This document shows positions 52,582 to 60,706 of a DNA stretch of 64,000 nucleotides, one piece after another (position 1 is the stretch's first letter; the number at the start of each line of letters is the position of its first letter). Source of the DNA: CATQHS01 sp965203375. GTDB lineage: Bacteria > Actinomycetota > Acidimicrobiia > Acidimicrobiales > Aldehydirespiratoraceae. Below the pieces are notes generated by a model. It searched no databases and was not told the origin of the DNA. It saw only the letters and a program-made list of their open reading frames with translations. The position numbers and the translations under genes are program-made. The stretch is taken from assembly GCA_965203375.1 (NCBI GenBank), contig OZ241886.1, forward strand, positions 124,001 to 188,000. The letters are read 5' to 3'.

Positions 52582-55197
52582 TCACGTTCGGCGCATCCGG
52601 GCCAGGGCGGCCGCGGCCAGCACCGCCAGCGCCACCTCGGCTGAGACCCGAAACCGGGGCAGGCCGTAGAACAGGGCGGCCACCGCGGTCACCTGCACGA
52701 AGGCGGCCGTCAGAGGCCAGAGCACGGCTCGGCGGCGGCGCAGCTTCACCCAGCCCCAGGCGGCCGCCGGGACCAGCGCCGCGAATCCCCCCAGCGCCAG
52801 CATCGACGCCCACAGCTCCCGGCCCTCGCCCTGATTCCAGTCCAGCATCTGCAATGGCCGGTAGAGGCTCCACGCCCGGCCGATCCGGGCCGCGGCCACC
52901 GCGGGCCAGCGGTCGGCGTTCTCCACGGCGTAGTCGACGGCGGCAGCGCGGTATCTCGACGAGATCTGACTCTGGTCCAGGTCGCTTGTCTCAAAGGCGC
53001 CCTCCACGTCTTCCAATGTCCAGAATCCGATGGCGCCGCCGTGGTAGGTGCGGGGGTTGTTGGCCCCGGCCAGCGTGATCCCGTCGTTGGTGGACAGCCA
53101 CACCGGTTCGGCGAAGCGTACCAGGTTGGGTATTACCCAGGGGGCCAGCACCGCCGCGGTGGCGGCCAGCGTCGCCGCCGCCCGGGCCGTTCGGGCCCGC
53201 CAGTCGGCGCTCCCGGCCAGCGCCACCGGAACGGCCACCAGCGGCGCCAGCAGCAAGGCCTCGGATCGGGCCAGGGTCGCGACCCCGATCCAGGCGCCCA
53301 GCTCGGCGGCCCGGGCGGCCGACGGGGCCCGGCGGCAGCGGACCGCGGCCCACAGCGCCCCGGCGGAGGCCAGGGTGACCAGCGTCTCGGACATGACCAG
53401 GCCGTCGTTGATCCAGAACCCGGCGTGGACCGCGGCCAGCGCCGCGGCGATCAGGCCGGCGGCCGGGCCCGCCACCGATCGGGCCAGCAGCCCGATCACC
53501 ACCACGGCCCCGGCCCCGATCACGGTCATGGTCAGGCGCTGGCCGAGCACGTGGCTGCCCGGCTCGCCCGGCAGCAGGCCGGCCAGCGCGGCGACCAGCG
53601 CGGTCAGGGGCGGATGGTCGGCGGCGTGGGCCGCGGCCGAGCCGGCCGGGGCCAGGCCCTCGGCGATCAAGGTGCGGTGCCAGGGAACCACGAACCCCCG
53701 GCCGTCGGCCAGGGCATCGCCGGCCAGCGAGTAGTAGAGCTGATCGCCGGGGAAGATCTCGCCGGGCTCGAGGGTCTGGTTTCTCTTGGCGATCAGCACG
53801 TAGGCGAGCCGCACGGCCAGCGCTCCCACCGCGATCACCGCCAGCCGGACCCGGAAGGAGGCGGCCAGCCAGGCCCCGGCCAGCCGGGAAACGGCCGACT
53901 CGGCGGGCGTGGGGTCGGCGACCGGGCGCCGCAGCCGACGGCTCAGCGCCACCGCCGGACGCTCCACCAAGCGGTGGCTCACCGCGGCCACGGCCAGGGT
54001 GGGGACGGCCGCGGTGACGGCCAGCACGCCGAACCGGCTGTTCAGAAAGCCCATCGTCCCGGTCCAGCCGAACAGCGCGTCGAACCAGCCGGTCCGCACG
54101 GTGGCGTCCCAGATCCCCTCCGCCACCCGCTCCATCGGCCGCCAGTGATGGACGATGAAGACCATGTGCCACAGGTAGAACGAATAGGAGACGGCGCCCA
54201 GCCAGCTCATGGTCCGGCCCGAGACCCACCGCCGGAGCAGGCTGCGGGTCCCGCCGCCGAAGACGAGCGGGAACAGCAGCGTGAACCCGATGGCGCCGTA
54301 GAGGAACTGGCGCGCCATCTCCCGGGGCCAAGCGGCGTGGGCCACCCCCCGGGCCAAGCCCAGGCCCTGGGAGACCAGAACGAAAAGGGCCGCCCCGGCC
54401 AGCCACCACCACCCGGCCGGGCCGGCCCAGCGCTCCAGCCGGTCCCGGGCGGCTTCGCCCGGCACCAGCCCGACATGGGCGACGGCCAAGGCCATGCCGA
54501 TGGCGAAGTAGTCGGCCATGGACGGCAGCCACAGCACCAGCGCCGGAGTCCAGTCGCTGCCGAGCCCGTAGGCGAAGAGGCGGAAGAAGAGGCTGATCAG
54601 ATACAGCCCGGCAACGGCGGCGGCCAGGCCGGCCGTCCGGCCGGAGCGGCTGCGGCCCGCCAGCAGGGGCCGGGCCGTGCGGGCCAGGATCGGCAGCGAG
54701 GCGTAGAAGGCGATCTCGGTGGCCAGGCTCCAGGCCTGGGGCATGGGGCCGATGACGTGGTTGGGGACGTGGATGTGAACCAACAAGGCGGTGCTGACCG
54801 CGCCGCCGACGGAACCGAAGGCCTCGGAGGTGAGCAGGACGATGGCGGCCAGCGCCGCCCAGAAGGCGGGGTAGATCCGCAGCGCCCGCCGCCACAGGTG
54901 CTCGAGGGCCGGTCGCAGGGGGGCGCCGTCGATCACCGAGGCGGCGACGGGCCTGAACATCAAGAAGCCCGAGAGCATGAAGAACACCGGAACCCCGATG
55001 TCCAACCGGGCCAGGTAGCCGCCGAGGGAGGAGTCGAAGGTGGCCGAGGACCAGAACCCGACGTGGTGGAAGAAGACGGCCAGCGCCGCCACCGCCCTCA
55101 GCCCGTCCAGACCCGAGAAGCGGGCCCCCGATGTCGGCGCGGGCGTTGGAGCCAGCCTCGGCCCCGATCCCCTCAGCTTGCGAAGGCGGCCAGCCAC
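52582..55197 (-). CDS. Fusion of acyltransferase-3 (OafA-like) and GT39-type glycosyltransferase
   Basis: 871 residues in two membrane modules. Residues ~25-420 are acyltransferase family 3: FSGLDGLRAVAALAVFFHHV with the catalytic-type His, GVPVFFMLSGFLMFRP, and SYSFYLWHMVFIVHHW. Residues ~450-871 are a GT-C module paralogous to the gene at 49941: GDQLYYSLAGDALADGRGF, HPPLTALVAAL, FWINDGLVMSETLV. The fusion could add an acyl group and a sugar to the same envelope glycan. GTG 55197 lies inside the end of the MBL gene (25-nt overlap), so the two are co-translated. Confidence 0.83.
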   Translation of the reverse strand: MAGRLRKLRGSGPRLAPTPAPTSGARFSGLDGLRAVAALAVFFHHVGFWSSATFDSSLGGYLARLDIGVPVFFMLSGFLMFRPVAASVIDGAPLRPALEHLWRRALRIYPAFWAALAAIVLLTSEAFGSVGGAVSTALLVHIHVPNHVIGPMPQAWSLATEIAFYASLPILARTARPLLAGRSRSGRTAGLAAAVAGLYLISLFFRLFAYGLGSDWTPALVLWLPSMADYFAIGMALAVAHVGLVPGEAARDRLERWAGPAGWWWLAGAALFVLVSQGLGLARGVAHAAWPREMARQFLYGAIGFTLLFPLVFGGGTRSLLRRWVSGRTMSWLGAVSYSFYLWHMVFIVHHWRPMERVAEGIWDATVRTGWFDALFGWTGTMGFLNSRFGVLAVTAAVPTLAVAAVSHRLVERPAVALSRRLRRPVADPTPAESAVSRLAGAWLAASFRVRLAVIAVGALAVRLAYVLIAKRNQTLEPGEIFPGDQLYYSLAGDALADGRGFVVPWHRTLIAEGLAPAGSAAAHAADHPPLTALVAALAGLLPGEPGSHVLGQRLTMTVIGAGAVVVIGLLARSVAGPAAGLIAAALAAVHAGFWINDGLVMSETLVTLASAGALWAAVRCRRAPSAARAAELGAWIGVATLARSEALLLAPLVAVPVALAGSADWRARTARAAATLAATAAVLAPWVIPNLVRFAEPVWLSTNDGITLAGANNPRTYHGGAIGFWTLEDVEGAFETSDLDQSQISSRYRAAAVDYAVENADRWPAVAAARIGRAWSLYRPLQMLDWNQGEGRELWASMLALGGFAALVPAAAWGWVKLRRRRAVLWPLTAAFVQVTAVAALFYGLPRFRVSAEVALAVLAAAALARMRRT

Positions 55198-55931
55198 TGC
55201 TCCCGGCCGGCGGGTCGGAACACCGCGTTGCGCTCTCTGGTGACGCCCATGGTGGCCGACGACTCCAGCGAGTAACGATGCCCCGGATACAACACGGCCC
55301 GGTCGGGCACCCGGGCCAGGCGGCCGGTCAGGCTCTCATACATCTGCTCGGGGTCCGAGCCGGGCAGGTCCATGCGGCCGCACCCGTCCAGGAAGAGGGT
55401 GTCGCCGGCCACCAGCCGGTCGTCGACCAAGAAGCACTGGCTGCCGGGGGTGTGGCCCGGAGTGTGGATCAGCTCGATGTCGACGGCCCCCACCGCCACC
55501 ACGTCGCCCGACGAGTGGGCCACCAGGTGGTCGGCGCCGACGCCAGTTACGGCGGCGACGTGCTCCAGTTCGTCGGCTTGGACGTGGACGGGCGCCGACA
55601 CCCGCTCCAGCAGCCTGCTCACCCCCTCGATGTCGAACCCCATCATCGATCCGCCCACGTGATCGGGGTGGTAGTGGGTGGCCAGCACCCCGACGCAGGC
55701 CATGCCGTCGGCTTCGAGCCGGTCGAGCAGGCCGTCCACCGCGTAGGCCGGGTCCACCAGCACCGCCTGGCCAGCGGCGCGGTCGCCGATGGCGTAGGCG
55801 AAGTTCACCATCTGGCGGGCCAGCTCGTCTTCGCCCGCGAAGTCGCGCCCCGACAGCCACTGGCGGAAGTAGAGCCGGCCGGAGTCGGCGTCATTCCCTC
55901 GTCCGGGCTCGCCGGGGCGCGGCACGGGCAT
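55173..55931 (-). CDS. MBL-fold hydrolase, glyoxalase II-like
   Basis: 252-residue metallohydrolase with the full motif set: THYHPDHVGG (two-metal site), HTPGHTPGSQCF, GDTLFLDGCGRMDLPG and a terminal YPGHRYS. The order resembles glyoxalase II/persulfide dioxygenase-like proteins of about this size; substrate not predictable. ATG 55931 has TAGGGT 7 nt upstream; the frame extends further but antisense to pheA. Overlaps the start of the acyltransferase fusion by 25 nt. Confidence 0.88.
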   Translation of the reverse strand: MPVPRPGEPGRGNDADSGRLYFRQWLSGRDFAGEDELARQMVNFAYAIGDRAAGQAVLVDPAYAVDGLLDRLEADGMACVGVLATHYHPDHVGGSMMGFDIEGVSRLLERVSAPVHVQADELEHVAAVTGVGADHLVAHSSGDVVAVGAVDIELIHTPGHTPGSQCFLVDDRLVAGDTLFLDGCGRMDLPGSDPEQMYESLTGRLARVPDRAVLYPGHRYSLESSATMGVTRERNAVFRPAGREQWLAAFAS

Positions 55932-55938
55932 GGCGGCC

Positions 55939-55970
55939 ACCCTAACGGCCCCCCGTCGGGCTCGTATCAT
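55939..55970. promoter_or_regulatory. Divergent leaderless hexamers for the MBL gene and pheA
   Basis: TAGGGT (minus, 55939-55944) is 7 nt before ATG 55931; TATCAT (plus, 55965-55970) is 6 nt before ATG 55977. The two genes share a 45-bp intergenic region. Confidence 0.5.
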
Positions 55971-55976
55971 GGCCCC

Positions 55977-56957
55977 ATGTCCTCTGCGGCCGGGCGGCCG
56001 GCCTCCGGCGCCACACCTGCGGCGGCCGACCCGCCCCTTCGGACCATCGGCTATCTGGGCCCGCCGGGCACCTTCACCGAGCAGGCGGTCCACTCCCAGC
56101 CCGACCTGGGCCGCATGCGGCATCGGCCTCTCGGCTCCATAGCCGAGGTGCTGGGGGCGGTCGCCGGGGGGGAGGTCGATCTCGGCCTGGTGGCCATCGA
56201 GAACATGATCGAGGGATCGGTCACCGCCACCATCGACGCTTTGGCCTTCGACACCGACCTGCTCATCCAGCGGGAAATCGTCATGGGCGTCAATCTCAAT
56301 CTGCTGGTGAGGCCGGGGGGGCGCCTCGATCAGGTAGAGCGCATCAGCTCCTATCCGGTGGCCTACGCCCAGTGTCGGAGCTACCTCAACGAGCACCTTC
56401 CCGGCGTCCCCTTCCGGGCGGCCAACTCCACCGCCGACGCGGCCCGCGAGCTGGCCGAAGGAGACGACGCCGCCACGGCGGTGATCGCCACCCGGCGCTC
56501 GGCCGAGGTGTACGGGCTTGAAGTGTTGGCGGCCGGGATCGAAGACCGGCCCAAGAACCAGACCCGGTTCGTGCTGGTCGGGTCGGACGGCATCACCCCG
56601 CCCTCGGGGCACGACAAGACGAGCATGCTCATCTACCAGCGCACCGACGCGCCCGGCTCGCTCATCGGCATCCTCCAGGAGTTCGCGGCCCGGGCCATCA
56701 ACCTCACCAGCCTGCAGAGCCGCCCGACCAAGGCGGGGCTGGGCCACTACTGCTTCCTGGTGGACTGCGAGGGCCATGTGGCCGACGAGCTGGTGGCCGA
56801 CGCGCTGCGCAACCTGATGATGAAGACGGCCAGGGTGAAGTTCCTCGGCTCCTACCCGTCGGCCTACGGCAGCGACCAGGAGCAGATCGCCGACCGGGCC
56901 CGGGTCGTCGAAGCCGAAGCCTGGGTGGAGAGCCTGCGGAGTCGCATCATCTCATAG
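55977..56957 (+). CDS. pheA: Prephenate dehydratase
   Basis: 326-residue enzyme of phenylalanine synthesis. Catalytic domain: IGYLGPPGTFTEQAV, LGLVAIENMIEGSVTATIDA, ANSTADAARELAEG and the catalytic KNQTRFVLVG (Thr-Arg-Phe). C-terminal ACT domain (TSMLIYQRTDAPGSLIGILQ, INLTSLQSRPTK) gives phenylalanine feedback. The first ~20 residues are a Ser/Ala/Pro leader. Not fused to chorismate mutase. Confidence 0.96.
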   Translation: MSSAAGRPASGATPAAADPPLRTIGYLGPPGTFTEQAVHSQPDLGRMRHRPLGSIAEVLGAVAGGEVDLGLVAIENMIEGSVTATIDALAFDTDLLIQREIVMGVNLNLLVRPGGRLDQVERISSYPVAYAQCRSYLNEHLPGVPFRAANSTADAARELAEGDDAATAVIATRRSAEVYGLEVLAAGIEDRPKNQTRFVLVGSDGITPPSGHDKTSMLIYQRTDAPGSLIGILQEFAARAINLTSLQSRPTKAGLGHYCFLVDCEGHVADELVADALRNLMMKTARVKFLGSYPSAYGSDQEQIADRARVVEAEAWVESLRSRIIS

Positions 56958-56984
56958 GGTCCCAGTGCCCTTATCATTCTCGTC

Positions 56985-57071
56985 GGAGGGATGGCAGAGC
57001 GGACGATTGCGACGGTCTTGAAAACCGTTGGGCCCTCACGGGTCCCGGGGGTTCGAATCCCCCTCCCTCCG
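56985..57071 (+). tRNA. tRNA-Ser (TGA)
   Basis: Type II tRNA: acceptor GGAGGGA/TCCCTCC, anticodon stem ACGGT/ACCGT around CTTGAAA (anticodon TGA), long variable arm, T-arm GGGGGTTCGAATCCCCC. CCA not encoded. Confidence 0.95.
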
Positions 57072-57087
57072 CAGTGCAGTTCAGGTG

Positions 57088-57537
57088 CTACGAGCCGGCG
57101 CAGGCCGCGCAGAGGCCGTGCAGGTCGAGTTCGTGATGGCGGGCCGCGAACCCGGCCTCGGCGCCGGCCCGCTCGAGGATCTCGTCGATGAACTGCTCGC
57201 AGCTCTCGTCGAGGCGGAAGTCGGCCACCGCGCCGCAATCGTCGCAGACCAGGTGATGGTGATGACCTACCAGCCGCTCGGACAGCTCGAACCGGGTCCG
57301 GTCCGACCCCAGGGTGATCCGATGCACGGCCCCGGCTCGGCCGAGCACGTCGAGGTTCCGGTAGACCGAACTCTGAACCAGGCCCGGGTCCATGGCCAAA
57401 AGCTCAGGGAGGGTCACCGGCCGGGCCGCGGCGGCCAGCAATGCGACGACGCGCTTTCGGGCCGGCGTGTAGCGCTGATCGAGCCGGGCCAGCGCCGCCC
57501 GGACCCGGTCGTGTACGGAGTCGATCTCGATCGGCAC
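57088..57537 (-). CDS. Fur-family metalloregulator
   Basis: 149-residue repressor. Winged helix: RYTPARKRVVALLAAAARPV and LVQSSVYRNLDVLGRAGAV; metal-binding HHHHLVCDDCG with the first Cys pair, and LHGLCAACA as the structural Zn pair. This set fits Fur/Zur; the doublet of C-x-x-C sites is present but specificity cannot be read. GTG 57537 has TAGCGT 8 nt upstream. It is divergent from the lipoprotein gene, which might be regulated by it. Confidence 0.9.
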   Translation of the reverse strand: MPIEIDSVHDRVRAALARLDQRYTPARKRVVALLAAAARPVTLPELLAMDPGLVQSSVYRNLDVLGRAGAVHRITLGSDRTRFELSERLVGHHHHLVCDDCGAVADFRLDESCEQFIDEILERAGAEAGFAARHHELDLHGLCAACAGS

Positions 57538-57545
57538 GAGATTGC

Positions 57546-57551
57546 ACGCTA
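57546..57551 (-). promoter_or_regulatory. Leaderless -10 hexamer for the Fur-family gene
   Basis: TAGCGT on the minus strand, 8 nt before GTG 57537. Confidence 0.5.
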
Positions 57552-57559
57552 CTAACGAT

Positions 57560-57657
57560 GCGAACGGGTAGGGACCCGGGCGTGAGCCGTCTCCGACGAC
57601 ACCGCATCGTCAACCGCTGGCCTACAGCGCGAACGGGTAAAGGCCCGGGCGTGAGTC
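57560..57657 (+). repeat. 69-bp-offset repeat duplicating the lipoprotein start region
   Basis: A 29-bp block at 57560-57588 recurs at 57629-57657 (shared GCGAACGGGTA and CCCGGGCGTGAG). The offset keeps frame, giving GTG starts at 57582 and 57651 in the same context. Confidence 0.9.
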
Positions 57658-59006
57658 GAGCCTGGCCGCGGGCCGGCGCGGCTCGGGGCGCGTTGATCGC
57701 CGGGATGCTCGTGGCCGCGGCGTGCGGCAGCGGGCCGGACGGCGTTGAACCGGAGGCCGCCGCGGCCGAGGCGGCACCATCGACTGCGGCCCCAGCGCCA
57801 ACCACAACTCGGCAGACGGCCACAACCTCGCTACCCACCGCCGAGGCGGCGGCCGAGACCGACCCGTCGACCACCGAGACGACAAAGCCAGCACCGGCCA
57901 CCGAGGACGCGGCCGAGACCGACCCGATTGTCGAGGACGCGGCCGAGATCGACTCGCCTGCCGCTGAGACGACGGGCGCGGTGGCCGAGACCGACCCGAC
58001 CGCCGCCGAGACGACAGAACCGGCGGCGGCCGACACCGACCCGCCCCCCACCTCGGCGCCGGGATTATGGGAGCGGGTGACCCCCGGCGACGGCTGCGTC
58101 TGCGCCGACGGCAGCCCGTACAGCTTCTGGGTCCGCGAGGCCGACCCCCGACGGGTGGTGTTCCACCTGATGGCCGGCGGGGCCTGCTTCAGCGTTGAGA
58201 CGTGCTCGTTCGACGGCTTGATCTACTCCGCCGCCGCCGACGCCAGCGCTGAGTCCCCGGGCTCCGGCGGAATCTTCGACTTGGACAATCCGGCCAATCC
58301 TGTGGCCGGCCACTCTTTCGTCGTAGTCACCTACTGCACCGGCGACTTGCACCTGGGCACGACGGCAACGACCTACGGCAGGGACTTGACGGTAAGCCAC
58401 ACCGGGTTCATCAACGCCTCCAAAGCCTTCGACGAGATGGCGAACCGATTCGGCGACCCGGCCGAGGTGGTGGTGTCCGGGTCCAGCGCCGGGTCGGCCG
58501 CCGCCCCGCTGTTCGGCGGCCTGGTCTCGGATCGCTTCCCCGAAGCCAGGGTGGCGGTGGTGGCCGACAGTTCCGGCGCCTACCCCGACAATCCGACGGT
58601 GAACGCGGCGATAGGAGGGCTGTGGGGCGTCGACGAAGCCATCCCCGACTGGCCGGTGAACCAAGGCCTGACCATCGCCGACATCGGGCTGCCGGGTCTG
58701 TTCGTGCAGGCCGGCCTCCACCACCCCGGCCTGCGGTTCAGCCGCTTCGACCACGCCCTCGACCCGATCCAGACCTTCTTCACCGCTCTGTCCGGGTCTG
58801 GGATCGGCCTGACCGACCGGCTGATTCGGGACAACGAGGCCCTCATCGAGGGCCGCGGGGTGCCGGTGGCCGGCTATCTGGCCCCCGGATTCGGCCACAC
58901 CATCCTGGGGCAGTCCGAGATGTACACCCTGAAGGTGAAGGGCACAGCCTTCGTCGACTGGCTCACCGCCTTCCTGGCCGGCGAGGCAGTCGACGACGTC
59001 CGTTGA
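57651..59006 (+). CDS. Pectinacetylesterase-like lipoprotein
   Basis: 451-residue predicted lipoprotein: signal peptide with GALIAGMLVAAACGSG lipobox, a ~110-residue Thr/Glu/Pro/Ala linker with ETDP/ETT repeats, then an alpha/beta hydrolase domain. RRVVFHLMAGGACFSVETC and VVVSGSSAGSAAAPLF (nucleophile Ser) follow the pectin acetylesterase/Notum pattern, and FGHTIL near the end supplies the catalytic His. Likely removes acyl groups from a polysaccharide or protein. Start GTG 57651 gives the best signal peptide; GTG 57582 and ATG 57558 are in frame and arise from a duplication. Confidence 0.8.
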   Translation: MSRAWPRAGAARGALIAGMLVAAACGSGPDGVEPEAAAAEAAPSTAAPAPTTTRQTATTSLPTAEAAAETDPSTTETTKPAPATEDAAETDPIVEDAAEIDSPAAETTGAVAETDPTAAETTEPAAADTDPPPTSAPGLWERVTPGDGCVCADGSPYSFWVREADPRRVVFHLMAGGACFSVETCSFDGLIYSAAADASAESPGSGGIFDLDNPANPVAGHSFVVVTYCTGDLHLGTTATTYGRDLTVSHTGFINASKAFDEMANRFGDPAEVVVSGSSAGSAAAPLFGGLVSDRFPEARVAVVADSSGAYPDNPTVNAAIGGLWGVDEAIPDWPVNQGLTIADIGLPGLFVQAGLHHPGLRFSRFDHALDPIQTFFTALSGSGIGLTDRLIRDNEALIEGRGVPVAGYLAPGFGHTILGQSEMYTLKVKGTAFVDWLTAFLAGEAVDDVR

Positions 59007-59072
59007 CGCGGGCGGCGGAGACCTCGGGACCGGCCAGCCAGCCGGCGAGGCAGTCGACGCCGTCGGTTGACG
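58977..59072 (+). repeat. 64-bp-offset repeat duplicating the lipoprotein stop region
   Basis: A 32-bp block at 58977-59008, containing the last eight codons and TGA stop, recurs at 59041-59072 with two or three changes. Confidence 0.92.
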
Positions 59073-59134
59073 GGACCGCGCTCGGCCGGACCGGCCTCCG
59101 GTTCGGGGCCCGGCCCGATACCATCGGGCTCGTC

Positions 59135-59226
59135 GGAGACGTGGCCGAGTCAGGTTGAAGGCGCTTCCCTGCTAAGGAAGTAACGGTGCAAGTCGTTCGT
59201 GGGTTCGAATCCCACCGTCTCCGCCA
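59135..59226 (+). tRNA. tRNA-Ser (GCT)
   Basis: Acceptor GGAGACG/CGTCTCC, anticodon stem CTTCC/GGAAG around CTGCTAA (anticodon GCT), long variable arm, T-arm GTGGGTTCGAATCCCAC. CCA is encoded at 59224-59226, unlike the other serine tRNA here. Confidence 0.95.
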
Positions 59227-59271
59227 TTGGGGTGGCCGGGCACCCCGGGCCGCCTACACTGGCGGTCCCCA

Positions 59272-59349
59272 GCGCTCGTAGCTCAATTTGGACAGAGCAT
59301 CTGACTACGGATCAGAAGGTTGGGGGTTCGAGTCCCTCCGAGCGCGCCA
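59272..59349 (+). tRNA. tRNA-Arg (ACG)
   Basis: Acceptor GCGCTCG/CGAGCGC, anticodon stem TCTGA/TCAGA around CTACGGA (anticodon ACG, expected to be edited to ICG), T-arm GGGGGTTCGAGTCCCTC. CCA is encoded at 59347-59349. Confidence 0.95.
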
Positions 59350-59468
59350 CCCAGGTATCCGCGTCAACGGGCGTGAGGAATCTTTTGCGACCCAGCGGCA
59401 CCCGGGCCGGGAGCGCGGGCGGCCTCGCGGGCGGGGGCGCGCGCTGGACCCCGCGGCGGCCGAGCCGG

Positions 59469-59474
59469 TAGCCT
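59469..59474 (+). promoter_or_regulatory. Leaderless -10 hexamer for the gene at 59482
   Basis: TAGCCT, 7 nt before ATG 59482. Confidence 0.5.
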
Positions 59475-59481
59475 CGCGCCC

Positions 59482-60114
59482 ATGCCCGTGAGGCGACACG
59501 CCAGGGGAGCCGCTGACGGCAAAGGTGGCCAGTTCGCGCCCCGCGAGGCCGCTCAGCCCCCGGCAACCGCCCGGCCCCTGAGCCTGGTGGACCGGCCCGC
59601 CGAGGGCGAGCCCAGCGTCCCGCGAGAGTTCGAAGACGAGCCCGAAGAGGGCGAAGAACCCGCCGAGCCCGAAGACGGCGAGGGCGGAGAGGGCGGCGAC
59701 ATGACGATCACCGTCGACCGCGACGTGAAGACCGCGCTAGTCGCCGGTGCGGTCCCCGGCGCCGTCGTCAACCGCCTCGAGGCCATATCGAAACTCACGG
59801 ACGACTGGGACGGCTACGGATCGCCGGCACCCGAAGAGCAGACTCTCATCGCATCTCTTGAGGTCCTCAGCCAGTTCATGCCCACGTCGGTTGCGGCTCC
59901 CGCTGTCGCTCCCACCACAACGGGCGGAGTGCAGTTCGAGTGGCATCAAGGCGGTTGGGACATCGAAGTCGAAGTCTTCCCGGACGGACGCGCCGTTGCG
60001 TGGGGCGAGAATCACAACACGCAAGAGACCTTCTACGGACCAGTTGAGGAATCCCGGCAAGATCTCATGCGGCACTTGGAGCAGCTCACGGCGAACGCTG
60101 CTAGCCGACGCTAA
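59482..60114 (+). CDS. Unknown protein, first gene of a two-gene module
   Basis: 210 residues. A basic N-terminus (MPVRRHARGAADGKGGQFAP), a ~45-residue acidic Glu/Pro/Gly stretch (about 50-75) and a C-terminal domain from residue ~75: LEAISKLTDDWDGYGSPAPE, then TTTGGVQFEWHQGGWDIEVE. The WDGYG-x-AP plus GG-x-Q-x-EW combination is a pattern I recall from small conserved proteins in mobile or toxin-antitoxin-like settings, but I cannot name the family. Start ATG 59482 is supported by a leaderless hexamer. It lies directly downstream of tRNA-Arg and 12 bp before its partner gene. Confidence 0.65.
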   Translation: MPVRRHARGAADGKGGQFAPREAAQPPATARPLSLVDRPAEGEPSVPREFEDEPEEGEEPAEPEDGEGGEGGDMTITVDRDVKTALVAGAVPGAVVNRLEAISKLTDDWDGYGSPAPEEQTLIASLEVLSQFMPTSVAAPAVAPTTTGGVQFEWHQGGWDIEVEVFPDGRAVAWGENHNTQETFYGPVEESRQDLMRHLEQLTANAASRR

Positions 60115-60126
60115 AGCGGCATCTCA

Positions 60127-60552
60127 TTGACCGCCGAGGACGATCCCGACATCGGCGACGACGATCTGCTCCACCGGCGAGTGCTCGACCGAGACGACAT
60201 GATCGCCTTCGACGACAACCTTCAGCGGTGGACCCCGCTGAACGCTGCCATCCGATTCGACCCGGACGGCATGTCGATCTACCTGGATTCGATCCTCGAA
60301 GCCAGCGGCCGCGGGCCTGCAGATGTCGCAGCTCAACGGGACGGCTCCCTCGTGTTCTCGGTGAAGGCGAGCGAGCCGCGTTCGCTGGATCTCGGAGTTT
60401 TGCACACTCCGGCCGAGCCCCTGACAGATCCGGTCGCGTTCGCACACGGGGTGATCGTCGGCGATCCGTCCTGGACCGGCGCTGAGCTGCGCCAGCGGCG
60501 CAACCGGCTGCGCACGCGGTTCGTCCTCACCTGGGGGGCGGTCACGGTCTAG
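60127..60552 (+). CDS. Unknown protein, second gene of the module
   Basis: 141 residues from TTG 60127. Opens with an acidic stretch (MTAEDDPDIGDDDLLHRRVL), then alternating strands and helices with AAIRFDPDGMSIYLDSILEA and a strongly basic C-terminus (RQRRNRLRTRF). No family recognised. Only 12 bp separates it from the preceding gene, so the two are co-transcribed. Size, order and the acidic/basic polarity would suit a two-component toxin-antitoxin-like or modifier pair, but that is inference from layout alone. Confidence 0.6.
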   Translation: MTAEDDPDIGDDDLLHRRVLDRDDMIAFDDNLQRWTPLNAAIRFDPDGMSIYLDSILEASGRGPADVAAQRDGSLVFSVKASEPRSLDLGVLHTPAEPLTDPVAFAHGVIVGDPSWTGAELRQRRNRLRTRFVLTWGAVTV

Positions 60553-60611
60553 CCTCAGCGGCTGGAGCAACCCGCCGAGAGCTGGGCGCTTTTGCCGATC
60601 TGGACGCCGGC

Positions 60612-60643
60612 TTGGCGAACTGGGCTTGAATTCTGTTTAGACT
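60612..60643 (+). promoter_or_regulatory. Candidate promoter for the ABC importer operon
   Basis: TTGGCG (60612-60617) and TAGACT (60638-60643), spacer 20, followed by a ~60-nt leader with the ribosome-binding site GGAGGG 8 nt before ATG 60707. GGCCGG/CCGGCC arms in the leader could be a repressor site. Confidence 0.35.
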
Positions 60644-60706
60644 GCTTCCGGCCGGTGTCCGACGGATGCCGGCCGTGGACCACCACAACCTCGGAGGGAA
60701 CCCCTT

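Noticed and set aside
59135..59349. tRNA-Ser/tRNA-Arg 3' ends as an attachment site
   Set aside because: I found no second copy of either tRNA 3' end in the window.
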